Made by a program: the position numbers and the translations under genes. This document shows positions 35,008 to 43,736 of a DNA stretch of 64,000 nucleotides, in pieces. The first letter of the stretch is position 1. Every line of letters starts with the position of its first letter. Source of the stretch: an uncultured Cytophagales bacterium (GTDB lineage Bacteria; Bacteroidota; Bacteroidia; Cytophagales; Thermonemataceae); the NCBI GenBank assembly GCA_938002655.1, contig CALLAC010000010.1:84882-148881 (forward strand), in the 5' to 3' direction. The notes under the pieces were generated by a model that saw only the letters and a program-made list of their open reading frames with translations, had not been told where the DNA came from and did no database searches.

Positions 35008-35532
35008 TCAAAAATTGATAAATTTTTCAATCTGATTATCAATAAGTTGCAAATAAAAATCATTGGTTATTTGCTCATTTTTCATATTTTTTTCAATCTG
35101 AATAAGTTTCACCTTGTAGCCCAAAATGTGTGCATTGAGGTAAGAAAAAATATCAGTTAGATGGCTAAGAGCCAAAGTTCCGCCTTGTATTCCGGCTGAA
35201 AGTCCTACAAGAGCAATTTTTTTATCTGTAAAAGCATTGGGGTAAGGCATTCCATCAATGAAAGCCTTTAAAACTCCGGGAAAAGAGCCATTATACTCTG
35301 GAACGATAAAAATGAGCTTTTCAGAAGCCAAGACCTTTTCACGCAAAGCATTGAAAACAGGATTTTTGCCTTCGTTTTCATAGAGAGCTGAAACGATAAA
35401 ATCGGGTGGTAAATCTTTCAAATTGATGATTTCGGCTTGGGCTTGCTTACTGTGTAAAACTTGTTGGTAATACTCGGCAATGATTTCAGAAGTAGAATCG
35501 TTTCGATTGGTACTTACAACAATGGTTATCAT
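35008..35532 (-). CDS. NAD(P)H-dependent FMN reductase-like oxidoreductase
   Basis: This 174-residue flavodoxin-fold protein opens MITIVVSTNRNDSTSEIIAEYYQQVL. It has the IFIVPEYNGSFPGVLKAFIDGMPY block, the FMN-binding PEYNGS loop, and ALVGLSAGIQGGTLAL. It belongs to the NADPH-dependent FMN reductase family. The ATG at 35532 fits the family; the track start adds 49 residues. It is 29 bases upstream of the photolyase on the same strand, so the two are likely co-transcribed, and it could supply reduced flavin to the photolyase (inference). Confidence 0.88.
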   Translation of the reverse strand: MITIVVSTNRNDSTSEIIAEYYQQVLHSKQAQAEIINLKDLPPDFIVSALYENEGKNPVFNALREKVLASEKLIFIVPEYNGSFPGVLKAFIDGMPYPNAFTDKKIALVGLSAGIQGGTLALSHLTDIFSYLNAHILGYKVKLIQIEKNMKNEQITNDFYLQLIDNQIEKFINF

Positions 35533-35681
35533 ACAAACCAGATTTGACTGCTCGTTTTTCCAATTCAAAAACCTAAAAAAGCAGATAAAGTTTGCTTTTG
35601 CACAAATTTTTCTAAAAAAATTTGGATTACAGCAATTTTTCCTTGTATTTTGAAGGGCTAAATATTGAAAAAATAACAAGT

Positions 35682-37067
35682 ATGCAGAAACCGATTACTT
35701 CTACAAATGCACACCCACCTGGATTGTACTTGCTTTTCTTTACTGAAATGTGGGAGCGTTTCAGTTATTATGGTATGCGAGGCATTCTTACGCTCTATCT
35801 TTCCAAAACTGTAATGCAAGGCGGGTTAGGATTTGCCAAAGATGATGCCCCCATTATTTATGGCTGGTTTACAGGGCTTGTTTATCTAACGCCTATCATT
35901 GGAGGTTATATTGCCGATAGGTACATAGGACAGAGAAGAGCTATTCTCATAGGCGGTATTACGATGATGTTTGGGCAATTTAGTTTGGCTTCAACTCCTC
36001 AATTAGGGGTTTGGGCTACTTGGTTAGGGCTTGCATTGCTCATTATTGGAAATGGATTTTTCAAACCTAGTATCTCAACCATTGTAGGGGCATTATATCC
36101 ACAAGGCGACCCTCGTCGTGATAGTGCTTTTACCATTTTTTATATGGGTATCAATTTGGGAGCATTCTTTGCACCTTTGGTATGCGGTTATTTAGCAGAA
36201 GATTTATTTGCCGTAAAAAAAGTAGTTGATGGCAAAGAAGTTATTGAACGCTATGCTTTTGAATATGGCTTTTTGGCGGCGGGTATAGGTATGCTCATAG
36301 GACAGATTGTATTCAATACGCTAGCACCTCGCTTGCTTGGAAGTATTGGAAAAGGTGTAAAAATTCAAAGTAAAGAAGAGCAAGAGCTACACAATCAGCC
36401 ACTTACCGAAGAAGAACGCGATAGAATGGCAGTTATTCTAACGCTTACTATTTTTGCGGTGTTCTTTTGGGCAGGTTTTGAGCAAGCAGGCAGTTCCTTT
36501 ACCCTTTACGCCGATAGCTACATCAATCGCCAAATAGGCAATTTCGTCATACCTACGTCTTGGTTTCAGTCTGTCAATCCACTTTTTATTGTGGCTTTAG
36601 GACCGCTTTTTTCTATCCTTTGGTTGAATTTGGCAAAAAAAGGAAAAGATTTGAGCATACCCGTAAAAATGAGTTTAGGAATAGTTTTATTAGGCATTGG
36701 TTTTTTCTTTATGGTAGGAGCCGTATTAGAACGTGGTGGCAATAGCACCGATGTCAATATTAAAGCAAATTTGATGTGGCTGGTGCTTACGTACTTATTT
36801 CATACAATAGCCGAACTATGTCTTTCACCCATAGGTCTTTCAATGGTTACACGCCTTGCTCCCGTAAAACTTATTTCAATGCTTATGGGTGTTTGGTTTT
36901 TGGCTCCATTTTTGGGACAGACTGTGAGCGGTTATATTGCCAGCTATGTAGAAAGATTGGGAGCTTTGGAAATATTTGCCGCTATTGGAGGTTTTGCCAT
37001 ACTTGCAGGACTTGTGCTTTTTGCTATCTCTGGCAAGCTAGTAAAAATGATGCACGGCAGAGGCTAA
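35682..37067 (+). CDS. POT family proton-dependent di-/tripeptide transporter
   Basis: The 461-residue MFS transporter carries the PTR2/POT signature FFTEMWERFSYYGMRGILTLYL with the ExxERFxYY motif, and IIGGYIADRYIGQRRAILIG and NLGAFFAPLVCGYL later. About 12-14 membrane helices are present. It would import di- and tripeptides with protons. The track start is a TTG; the ATG at 35682 gives MQKPITSTNAHPPG. It is convergent with the SRPBCC gene across a strong palindrome. Confidence 0.93.
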   Translation: MQKPITSTNAHPPGLYLLFFTEMWERFSYYGMRGILTLYLSKTVMQGGLGFAKDDAPIIYGWFTGLVYLTPIIGGYIADRYIGQRRAILIGGITMMFGQFSLASTPQLGVWATWLGLALLIIGNGFFKPSISTIVGALYPQGDPRRDSAFTIFYMGINLGAFFAPLVCGYLAEDLFAVKKVVDGKEVIERYAFEYGFLAAGIGMLIGQIVFNTLAPRLLGSIGKGVKIQSKEEQELHNQPLTEEERDRMAVILTLTIFAVFFWAGFEQAGSSFTLYADSYINRQIGNFVIPTSWFQSVNPLFIVALGPLFSILWLNLAKKGKDLSIPVKMSLGIVLLGIGFFFMVGAVLERGGNSTDVNIKANLMWLVLTYLFHTIAELCLSPIGLSMVTRLAPVKLISMLMGVWFLAPFLGQTVSGYIASYVERLGALEIFAAIGGFAILAGLVLFAISGKLVKMMHGRG

Positions 37068-37077
37068 CAAAATCAAT

Positions 37078-37105
37078 ACAGGGACGCAACACAATGCGTC
37101 CCTGT
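37078..37105. terminator. Perfect 11-base inverted repeat ACAGGGACGCA / TGCGTCCCTGT
   Basis: ACAGGGACGCA (37078-37088) and TGCGTCCCTGT (37095-37105) pair without mismatch over a 6-base loop, followed by TTATTTTATT. It should terminate the transporter transcript and perhaps the convergent one. The GGGACGCA...TGCGTCCC core also resembles a dispersed REP-type element. Confidence 0.7.
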
Positions 37106-37113
37106 TTATTTTA

Positions 37114-37587
37114 TTACTGCAAAACTGCTGTTCGAGGGAATATCTGTTCTAAGATCTTGTATCGATAGTCAAAAATGTATTCCAGACGCTTACGCACAAA
37201 AAGAGCATTGGCTATTTTGCCCAAAAGCCCCAAGGGAATCTTATAGCTTACCAAGTCTTCCATTTCTACGCCTTCACGAACCTTGCGAAAATGATGCTGA
37301 TGATGCCAAAAGCTGTATGGACCAAATCGCTGTTCATCTACAAAGAAGTAGGGTTCTCTAACATGGGTAATTTCAGTTACCCAGTTCATCGGAATGCCTA
37401 ACAAAGGACGTACCTTATAGGCAATAATCATTCCTGCATACATCTTCTGTTCGGGGCTGATAAGTTTCACCTCGAAGCCCATATCAGGTGGCGTTATTTT
37501 TTTCAGATTGAAGGGTGATGAGAAAAACTCCCAAGCTTCTTCCAAAGAAATAGGCAGAACTTGCTTACGATACAATTGGTAGAGCAT
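37114..37587 (-). CDS. SRPBCC family protein (START/polyketide cyclase-like fold)
   Basis: The 157-residue protein opens MLYQLYRKQVLPISLEEAWEFFSSPFNLKKITPPDMGFEV, the SRPBCC ligand-cavity N-terminus, and continues VTEITHVREPYFFVDEQRFGPYSFWHHQHHF. It matches the COG4276-type group once annotated as cell-division inhibitor SulA-like, which is probably a misname. The ligand is unknown. It is 72 bases downstream of the SDR gene. Confidence 0.85.
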   Translation of the reverse strand: MLYQLYRKQVLPISLEEAWEFFSSPFNLKKITPPDMGFEVKLISPEQKMYAGMIIAYKVRPLLGIPMNWVTEITHVREPYFFVDEQRFGPYSFWHHQHHFRKVREGVEMEDLVSYKIPLGLLGKIANALFVRKRLEYIFDYRYKILEQIFPRTAVLQ

Positions 37588-37659
37588 AAGTAGTACGGAA
37601 TAAATTTTTCATTTTATACTACTTGTACAGATAAAATGTTTTGCTTTGATATAGGAAAG

Positions 37660-38544
37660 TTATCCTTTTTTACGCATCTGCTCCAAAAAATCCCACATTT
37701 GTTCGGGTAGAGCAACAAGGTCGTTAAATTCGCCTGCTCCCCGAATCCATTCGCCACCATCAATGGTAATCACCTCGCCATTGATATAAGCAGAGAAATC
37801 GGACATCAGATAAGCGGCTAAATTGGCAAGCTCTTGGTGCTCTCCTACTCTACCTACGGGAATACGATGTTCAGGAGCGAGTTTTTTACCCAAATCTGTT
37901 TCGGCAAGTGCAGGCGGAAACAAACGCTCCCATGCTCCAGGGGTAGGAAAAGGACCAGGAGCAATAGCATTGAAGCGAATTTTATACCTTGCCCACTCAA
38001 CAGCAAGCGAGCGTGTAAGAGCCAGCACTCCTGCTTTGGCACAAGCCGAAGGCACTACAAAGCCCGAGCCTGTCCATGCATAAGTAGTTACAATACTTAA
38101 AACACTAGCTGGAATTTGCTCTTTTATCCAGTATTTACCGAAAGCAAGTGTGCAGTAATAGGTGCCTTTTAGAACAATGTCTACAACGGTATCAAAAGCT
38201 CTTGCGGAAAGTCTTTCAGTAGGACTAATAAAGTTTCCTGCGGCATTATTGACAAGCCCATTTACTTTGCCAAAACGTTCAATACTTTGGGTAAGCATTT
38301 CTTCTACTTCCTCATATTTACGCACATCGCAAGCAAAATAAGCGATGTTGGCATTATTGGTTTCTGATGCAAGTTTTTGAGCCGCTTCTTGCAAAACTTC
38401 TTTTTTTCGGCTTGTGATTACTACATTTGCCCCAAGTTCTAAAAAATACTTACTCATAGAATAGCCCAGACCTGTACCGCCGCCTGTAACTACTATGGTT
38501 TTGCCCGAAAGAGCATTTTCGCGTAACATTCCTTGTGTGTACAT
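37660..38544 (-). CDS. SDR family oxidoreductase, 2,4-dienoyl-CoA reductase-like
   Basis: The 294-residue protein has the SDR Rossmann motif TGGGTGLGYSMSK and NNAAGNF. The active site follows the dienoyl-CoA reductase layout (Y-x10-S-x3-K) rather than YxxxK: TTYAWTGSGFVVPSACAKAGV places Tyr and Ser/Lys as in human DECR1. RFNAIAPGPFPTPGAWERL and INGEVITIDGGEWI follow. It should reduce 2,4-dienoyl-CoA with NADPH during degradation of unsaturated fatty acids. The assignment is by motif layout only. Confidence 0.85.
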   Translation of the reverse strand: MYTQGMLRENALSGKTIVVTGGGTGLGYSMSKYFLELGANVVITSRKKEVLQEAAQKLASETNNANIAYFACDVRKYEEVEEMLTQSIERFGKVNGLVNNAAGNFISPTERLSARAFDTVVDIVLKGTYYCTLAFGKYWIKEQIPASVLSIVTTYAWTGSGFVVPSACAKAGVLALTRSLAVEWARYKIRFNAIAPGPFPTPGAWERLFPPALAETDLGKKLAPEHRIPVGRVGEHQELANLAAYLMSDFSAYINGEVITIDGGEWIRGAGEFNDLVALPEQMWDFLEQMRKKG

Positions 38545-38589
38545 AAGTAAAAGTGGTTTATGGTTTAATGATTTTAGGAAAATTTAACT

Positions 38590-39759
38590 TCAAGCAATCA
38601 CTCCCGAACCTATGAGTTCATTTTTTTCGTACCAAACTACAAACTGCCCAGGCGTAATGGCTTGTTGAGCTTGTTCAAAAATAACATACAAAAAATTGGT
38701 TTCCTGATAAAGTGTAGCCTTATTCAGCGGCTGTCGGTAACGAATACGAGCCGAATATTCTCTTTTTTCGCCTACTTGCATACGCAAATCTTCACGAACC
38801 CAATGCACATCTGCATTTCGTACTCGCAAGCCTTTTCGGTTCAGAGCAGGGTGGTCGTGTCCTTGACCTACATAAACGATATTTTCTGTAACATCGGTAG
38901 CTATTACAAACAAAGGTTTGGGTTTACCTCCTACATTCAAACCTTTTCTTTGCCCAATGGTAAAAAAGTGTGCCCCAATATGCTCACCCACAAATTTGCC
39001 ATCAGAAGAATGAAAATGATAGGGTTCGGTAAGTGTATGTAGGTTGTCGTTTTTGCCGTTCTGCTTAAAAATGGGGCTGTTTGCGTCAATTTCAATAATT
39101 CTACCTTTTTTAGGAGCAAGCTGTTGTTGCAAGAAGTCGGGCAATCGAATTTTACCTACAAAACACAAGCCCTGTGAGTCTTTTTTTTCGGCAGTAATCA
39201 AATCTGCTTTTTTAGCAATAGCTCTCACCTCACTTTTCTGCAGATGTCCTATCGGGAAAAGAGCTTTGGCGAGTTGCTCTTGGGTAAGTTGGCAAAGAAA
39301 GTAGCTTTGATCTTTATTGATATCGTTTCCAGCAAGCAGACGATATATGGTTTTTCCTTCTTTGATAAAACTATCTTTCTGTGCGTAATGTCCTGTGGCT
39401 ACAAAATCAGCACCCAATCGGAGAGCGGCATTCAAAAACACATCAAATTTTATTTCTCGGTTACAAAGTACATCAGGATTAGGTGTTCTACCTGCTTTAT
39501 ACTCTGCAAACATATAATCTACAATTCGCTGTTTGTATGCCTTGCTCAAATCTAACACACGAAATGGAATATTTAGTTTTTCGGCTACGATGAGAGCATC
39601 GTTGCTATCTTCTACCCAAGGGCATTCATTATTGATAACAACGCTTTCGTCGTGCCAATTTTTCATAAAAATTCCAATTACTTCATAGCCTTGCTCTTTG
39701 AGTAAGTATGCCGCCACACTAGAATCTACTCCTCCCGACATTCCAACTACTACACGCAT
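38590..39759 (-). CDS. mnmA: tRNA-specific 2-thiouridylase MnmA
   Basis: MnmA thiolates U34 of tRNA-Lys, tRNA-Glu and tRNA-Gln. The 389-residue enzyme has the PP-loop [18 protein letters not shown] at the N-terminus, the catalytic Cys in [13 protein letters not shown], and the second Cys in [12 protein letters not shown]. The C-terminal half shows [13 protein letters not shown]. It is upstream of the SDR gene by 45 bases on the same strand. Its upstream region holds a TATTTTTG box on the minus strand. Confidence 0.97.
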   Translation of the reverse strand: MRVVVGMSGGVDSSVAAYLLKEQGYEVIGIFMKNWHDESVVINNECPWVEDSNDALIVAEKLNIPFRVLDLSKAYKQRIVDYMFAEYKAGRTPNPDVLCNREIKFDVFLNAALRLGADFVATGHYAQKDSFIKEGKTIYRLLAGNDINKDQSYFLCQLTQEQLAKALFPIGHLQKSEVRAIAKKADLITAEKKDSQGLCFVGKIRLPDFLQQQLAPKKGRIIEIDANSPIFKQNGKNDNLHTLTEPYHFHSSDGKFVGEHIGAHFFTIGQRKGLNVGGKPKPLFVIATDVTENIVYVGQGHDHPALNRKGLRVRNADVHWVREDLRMQVGEKREYSARIRYRQPLNKATLYQETNFLYVIFEQAQQAITPGQFVVWYEKNELIGSGVIA

Positions 39760-40078
39760 TTGCTTATCCAGATTAAAATGATTTTCAAGATTTACAAGAA
39801 TTTGTCATTAGGTTTTCTAAACCTTTTAAAAAACGCTCGAAAATAGTTTTTTGTTAAGCATTCTGCAAAAATATTTATTGAGCTGGCATTATGGATAAAG
39901 CCGTTTCTATTTTTATGCTTGTTGTTGGCTTTTCAAAACAATATCCCACATTTTACTCTTGCTACTCGGATTTTGTAAGAAAATTTGAATATTTTTTTGA
40001 TTTTTTTTTGTTTTTCAGAAAAAAAATAGGTTCTTTGAAGAAAAATGTTCAATTCTCTCACAATTTAATTTTATTTTT
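39760..40078. other. Divergent intergenic region of mnmA and the small lipoprotein
   Basis: No gene is seen in these 319 bases; the 63-codon ORF at 39891-40082 is low-complexity Phe/Lys and overlaps the lipoprotein start. On the minus strand TATTTTTG (39873-39866) is a candidate -7 box for mnmA. The right half has several long T-runs before the lipoprotein. Confidence 0.4.
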
Positions 40079-40483
40079 ATGAAAAGACTATCCCAAATTT
40101 TGCTTTTAGTGGTAGCTATTGCTATGGTAGCCTGCAAAGGAAATCCCAAGGATTTAATTGCTAGAAAGTGGGTCATTGATGTTGAGGCTTTGAAGAAAGA
40201 AAGTGAAAAAGAAGGTAAAAAAATTTCTGATACCGAAATGAAACTTGCTGTAGATATGATGAAGGATATGTATCTTGATTTCAAAAAAGATGGCTCTTTG
40301 GAAGCAAGTATGATGGGACAAAAAGCCAAAGGCACTTGGTCTATTAGTGATGATGGTAAAAAGTTGAAAATGAAAATTGAAGGTGAAGACAAAGAAAGTG
40401 AAATAGAAGTTCTTGAACTCACTAAATCCAAAATGGTAGGAAAAGGCAATAACCAAACTTTAACCCTTAAAGCCGCCAACTAA
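40079..40483 (+). CDS. Small lipocalin-like lipoprotein
   Basis: The 134-residue protein has a signal peptide ending in AMVACKG, with Cys19 lipidated. The mature part, RKWVIDVEALKKESEKEGKK, then MYLDFKKDGSLEASMMGQKAKGTWSISDDGKKLKMKIEG, fits the lipocalin-like families (for example DUF5004) common in Bacteroidota, where the strand GTWSISDDGKKL is conserved. Function is unknown. A clear terminator follows. Confidence 0.78.
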   Translation: MKRLSQILLLVVAIAMVACKGNPKDLIARKWVIDVEALKKESEKEGKKISDTEMKLAVDMMKDMYLDFKKDGSLEASMMGQKAKGTWSISDDGKKLKMKIEGEDKESEIEVLELTKSKMVGKGNNQTLTLKAAN

Positions 40484-40515
40484 GTTTCAAAAAAGCCTTA
40501 TTCTTTGACCCAAAA

Positions 40516-40538
40516 GCCCTGCCCAAGCAGGGTTTTTT
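40516..40538 (+). terminator. Rho-independent terminator after the lipoprotein
   Basis: CCCTGC (40517-40522) pairs with GCAGGG (40527-40532) over a 4-base loop, with AAAA before and TTTTTT after. It is the clearest intrinsic terminator in the window. Confidence 0.85.
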
Positions 40539-40554
40539 ATTGCTCCAAGAAAAT

Positions 40555-40587
40555 ATTGTAATTTCTGTACTAAAAAATTTATCTTTG
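40555..40587 (+). promoter_or_regulatory. Promoter for the prohibitin gene
   Basis: ATTG (40555-40558), 21 bases, TATCTTTG (40580-40587) matches the Bacteroidetes promoter, 26 bases before the ATG at 40613. It supports that start over the TTG at 40604. Confidence 0.5.
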
Positions 40588-40612
40588 CGTTCAGAACTAA
40601 ACTTTGTTGGTT

Positions 40613-41509
40613 ATGGCAACCCAAAACAAAAACACAAGTGGTATTAGCGGTTTGTTCAAAATTGTAGTTTCAGTAGCAGTTATTGTGTTGGTAATCACGA
40701 TTATTTCAAGTGCTTGCAAGCGTATTGATGCAGGACATGTAGGACTGGTAGTTAAATTATATGGTTCGGAACGAGGCGTGCAAGATGTTACCGAAGCTAC
40801 AGGTTGGGTATGGTACAACCCTTTTACTACTCAAATTTATGAATTTCCTACCTTTGTGCAGAATGTTGTTTTTACTCGCGATGCTACCGAAGGCAGTAGA
40901 AGCAATGAGGAATTTAGAGTAACCACCAAAGACGGCTTAGTAGTTTCTTTTGATGTATCGATGAATTACCGTGTGGCTCCCAATAAAGCCGCAGAAATTT
41001 TCAGAAAATACAGAAAGCCGCTGGAAGAACTGGATAAAACTGTGATGCGTAACTATATGCGTGAGGCTTACAATAAAGTTTCGGGCAAATATACAGCCGA
41101 ACAACTCTATGAAAACAAAATTCAGTTTCAAAATGAATCGGAAGCAGAAATTAAAGGTTTTTTGGAAAAAGAAGGCTTTGTAGTAGAGCAGGTTGTGCTA
41201 CTCAACGAATTGCGTTTGCCACAAGGCGTAGTAGATAATATCAATGCAAAAATCAATGCCCGCCAAATTGCTCTCAAAAAAGAACAAGAAGTAGCCCAAG
41301 AACGTGCCGAAGCTCAAAAAGAAGTAGAAAAAGCCAAAGGTTATGCCGAAGCTATGCGTATCCGTGCCGAAGCCGAAGCCGAATACAATCGAAAGCTCGC
41401 AGAATCTATCTCGCCCAATCTTATTGAATACGAAAAAATTAAAAAATGGAACGGACAAACCCCCCAATACGTAGGAACAGGCGGTGGAATTATCGTACAA
41501 CCTAAGTAA
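40613..41509 (+). CDS. Prohibitin family (SPFH) membrane protein
   Basis: The 298-residue protein has one N-terminal membrane anchor (residues 14-34) and an SPFH/prohibitin domain: RIDAGHVGLVVKLYGSERGVQDV, RVTTKDGLVVSFDVSMNYRV, RKYRKPLEELDKTVMRNYMREAY. A C-terminal helix (KEQEVAQERAEAQKEVEKAKGY) is typical of ring-forming prohibitins. It likely builds large membrane rings that organise proteases or lipids. The gene lies 32 bases upstream of the efflux-type adaptor gene and is probably transcribed with it. Confidence 0.9.
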   Translation: MATQNKNTSGISGLFKIVVSVAVIVLVITIISSACKRIDAGHVGLVVKLYGSERGVQDVTEATGWVWYNPFTTQIYEFPTFVQNVVFTRDATEGSRSNEEFRVTTKDGLVVSFDVSMNYRVAPNKAAEIFRKYRKPLEELDKTVMRNYMREAYNKVSGKYTAEQLYENKIQFQNESEAEIKGFLEKEGFVVEQVVLLNELRLPQGVVDNINAKINARQIALKKEQEVAQERAEAQKEVEKAKGYAEAMRIRAEAEAEYNRKLAESISPNLIEYEKIKKWNGQTPQYVGTGGGIIVQPK

Positions 41510-41541
41510 TAAACCAGCCACTCAATCAGTTTGAAATAGCT

Positions 41542-42885
41542 ATGAGCAAGAAAAAAAACAAATCGAAAATTATTTGGTACTTAGTGGGAGTAGTATTTTT
41601 CTTAATTGTTTTTTCGATATTTTTAGGAACTAACAAGAAAAAACTTGAACAAGTAGAAATAGGAGAAGTAAAACTTGGTACAATCGCAGAAAAAGTAGGT
41701 GCTTCGGGGAAAGTTCAACCCGTTACCGAAGTAAAATTAAGCCCCGATGTTTCAGGTGAAATTACAGAATTGTATGTAAAAGAAGGAGATTCGGTAGTAC
41801 AAGGACAGCTACTTTTACGTATTCGCCCCGATAATTATGAGCTTGCCGTACAACGCTCTCAGGCAACACTCAACAATAGCCGTGCCGCTTTGGCTCAGGC
41901 AGAAGCTCGCCGTATGCAAGCAGAAGCTCAACTCATTCGCAGTCAGGCAAATTATGAAAGACAAAAAAAACTTTTTGAACAAAAAGTAATTTCAGAATTA
42001 GAATTTGAACAAGCCACAGCCGAATACAAAGTAGCACAACAAGAACTCGAAGCCGCCAAGCAAAACGTAATTGCCGCCCAATTTAACATTCAGAGTGCTT
42101 CAGCTACTGTTAATGAAACTATCCAAAATCTTACGCGTACTTCAGTGTATGCCCCTATGAGCGGCGTAATTTCCAAACTTTCCGTAGAAAAAGGCGAACG
42201 AGTCGTAGGAACTGCTCAAATGGCAGGTACCGAACTGCTCCGCATCGCCAACCTGAACGAAATGGAAGTGCGAGTTGATGTCAACGAAAATGATATTATT
42301 CGGGTTTCGCTGGGCGATACAGCTGATGTAGAAGTAGAAGCCTACCGAAATCGCAAATTCAAAGGCATTGTTACAGCCATTGCCAATACTGCCAATCCTA
42401 CGATTTCTGCCGAAGCTGTAACCGAATTTCAAGTGAAAGTAAAAATTTTAAGCGAATCGTACCAAGACCTGAAAACTAAAAGCGGTAGGCTCTCTCCTTT
42501 TCGTCCAGGTACAAGTGCTAGTGTAGAAATTATTACACAAACCAAAAAAAATATCCCAATTGTGCCTCTTGCCGCAGTAGTTGCCAAAAGCGAAGAAGAA
42601 ATAAAAAAACAAAGTAACAAAAGCTATGAGGAAAACCAAACTAATGAAAAAAATACCAAAGATGATAAGAAAAACAAAACCGAAAACGAAAAAAAAGAAT
42701 ATGTTTTTGTCTACAATGAAAAAAACAAAAAAGTTAGCTTGCGTGAAGTAAAAACAGGTATCAGCGACTTTGAAAATATCGAAATTATTTCAGGCTTGAA
42801 AGTAGGCGAAAAAATTGTAACAGCCCCTTTCCAAGCAATTGATAGAAAACTCAAAGACGGTGATGAAGTAGAAGTAAAAAAGTAG
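41542..42885 (+). CDS. HlyD/MacA-like periplasmic adaptor subunit (orphan)
   Basis: The 447-residue membrane fusion protein has one N-terminal helix (residues 10-28), a biotinyl-lipoyl segment (VGASGKVQPVTEVKLSPDVSGEI), a coiled-coil hairpin rich in Ala/Gln/Glu (about residues 105-195), then YAPMSGVISKLSVEKGERVVG and a beta-barrel part. A Lys/Glu/Asn-rich low-complexity insert (KSYEENQTNEKNTKDDKKNK) precedes the last domain. It belongs to the MacA-type adaptors, but no MacB, RND pump or TolC gene lies beside it. A convergent gene ends 3 bases away. Confidence 0.88.
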   Translation: MSKKKNKSKIIWYLVGVVFFLIVFSIFLGTNKKKLEQVEIGEVKLGTIAEKVGASGKVQPVTEVKLSPDVSGEITELYVKEGDSVVQGQLLLRIRPDNYELAVQRSQATLNNSRAALAQAEARRMQAEAQLIRSQANYERQKKLFEQKVISELEFEQATAEYKVAQQELEAAKQNVIAAQFNIQSASATVNETIQNLTRTSVYAPMSGVISKLSVEKGERVVGTAQMAGTELLRIANLNEMEVRVDVNENDIIRVSLGDTADVEVEAYRNRKFKGIVTAIANTANPTISAEAVTEFQVKVKILSESYQDLKTKSGRLSPFRPGTSASVEIITQTKKNIPIVPLAAVVAKSEEEIKKQSNKSYEENQTNEKNTKDDKKNKTENEKKEYVFVYNEKNKKVSLREVKTGISDFENIEIISGLKVGEKIVTAPFQAIDRKLKDGDEVEVKK

Positions 42886-42888
42886 ATA

Positions 42889-43635
42889 TTAAGGCTGGGT
42901 GGTTACTCTAAACTCGCTTCCGTAACGTATCTGTACTCTTTTGGTATAAAATCTGAAATAATATGTGGTATTAGGTTGCAAGTTCGTAATGGTGTATGTT
43001 TTTCTAAATTGTGGGCTACCAGACAGGCAGGTTAAAAGAAAATCATCTGCTAAAACATCTGATATTTTTCCAATATGATTATTTTCAGAAGGTTGAGGTT
43101 GTGTATGATAATAAAAACCGAACTCTATTTGAAAGTTATAAAGAGCATTATTCAGACAGTCTTCACTTAAATCAATCACATAGTCAAACGTAATACTTGT
43201 AGAAGTAGAACTGATATTTTCAAAATAGCCATAGCTCAATTCTATTTTTTCTACATTTCCAAAATGTATTTGATTATCAAAAACATAACTTTTTACAAAA
43301 ACTTTTTTAGTTTCATTAGGAGCAATAATCAACCTTCTATCGGTGTACAGAAGGCTAAAATGTTCCAAGTGCACCGAGTCTGGGTGAGAGGTAGAAAGGT
43401 TTATCGGACTTTGTGAAAAATCGGGGTTATTGATATTATCACTATCAAAGTAAATCATAAAGCCAAATTTTTTAATAGGCTTTTGTGGGTTGTAATCAAT
43501 CAGATGTGCCTTTAAAATAAGCGTGCTATCGTTTTTTTCTTCAATAGGCAAGGTAACGAGCATTACTTTCCTTTCCAGAGGCTTGCACGTAGATAATACC
43601 AAAAAGGGTATCGATAAAAGTAAAAAATGTTTCAT
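42889..43635 (-). CDS. Secreted lipoprotein with a C-terminal fibronectin III-like strand
   Basis: The 248-residue lipoprotein has a signal ending LVLSTCK, Cys17. The body has no recognised domain until the end, where TYTITNLQPNTTYYFRFYTKRV resembles the last strands of a fibronectin type III fold. Two motif regions (KKFGFMIYFDSDN and SYGYFENISSTSTS) suggest beta structure. It is probably on the outer membrane or cell surface, function unknown. It is convergent with the adaptor gene. Confidence 0.65.
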   Translation of the reverse strand: MKHFLLLSIPFLVLSTCKPLERKVMLVTLPIEEKNDSTLILKAHLIDYNPQKPIKKFGFMIYFDSDNINNPDFSQSPINLSTSHPDSVHLEHFSLLYTDRRLIIAPNETKKVFVKSYVFDNQIHFGNVEKIELSYGYFENISSTSTSITFDYVIDLSEDCLNNALYNFQIEFGFYYHTQPQPSENNHIGKISDVLADDFLLTCLSGSPQFRKTYTITNLQPNTTYYFRFYTKRVQIRYGSEFRVTTQP

Positions 43636-43736
43636 ATTCGTAATTTGGTTATATGTGCAAAATTTAGTTTTTTTTCTGAAAAAGTCAATAAAAAGGCAGT
43701 ATTATTTTCGTATGAAAGTATCATTAAATTTATTCT

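Noticed and set aside
39891-40082. 63-codon Phe/Lys-rich ORF before the lipoprotein
   Set aside because: Low complexity from T- and A-runs, overlaps the true lipoprotein start by 4 bases and has no recognisable feature.
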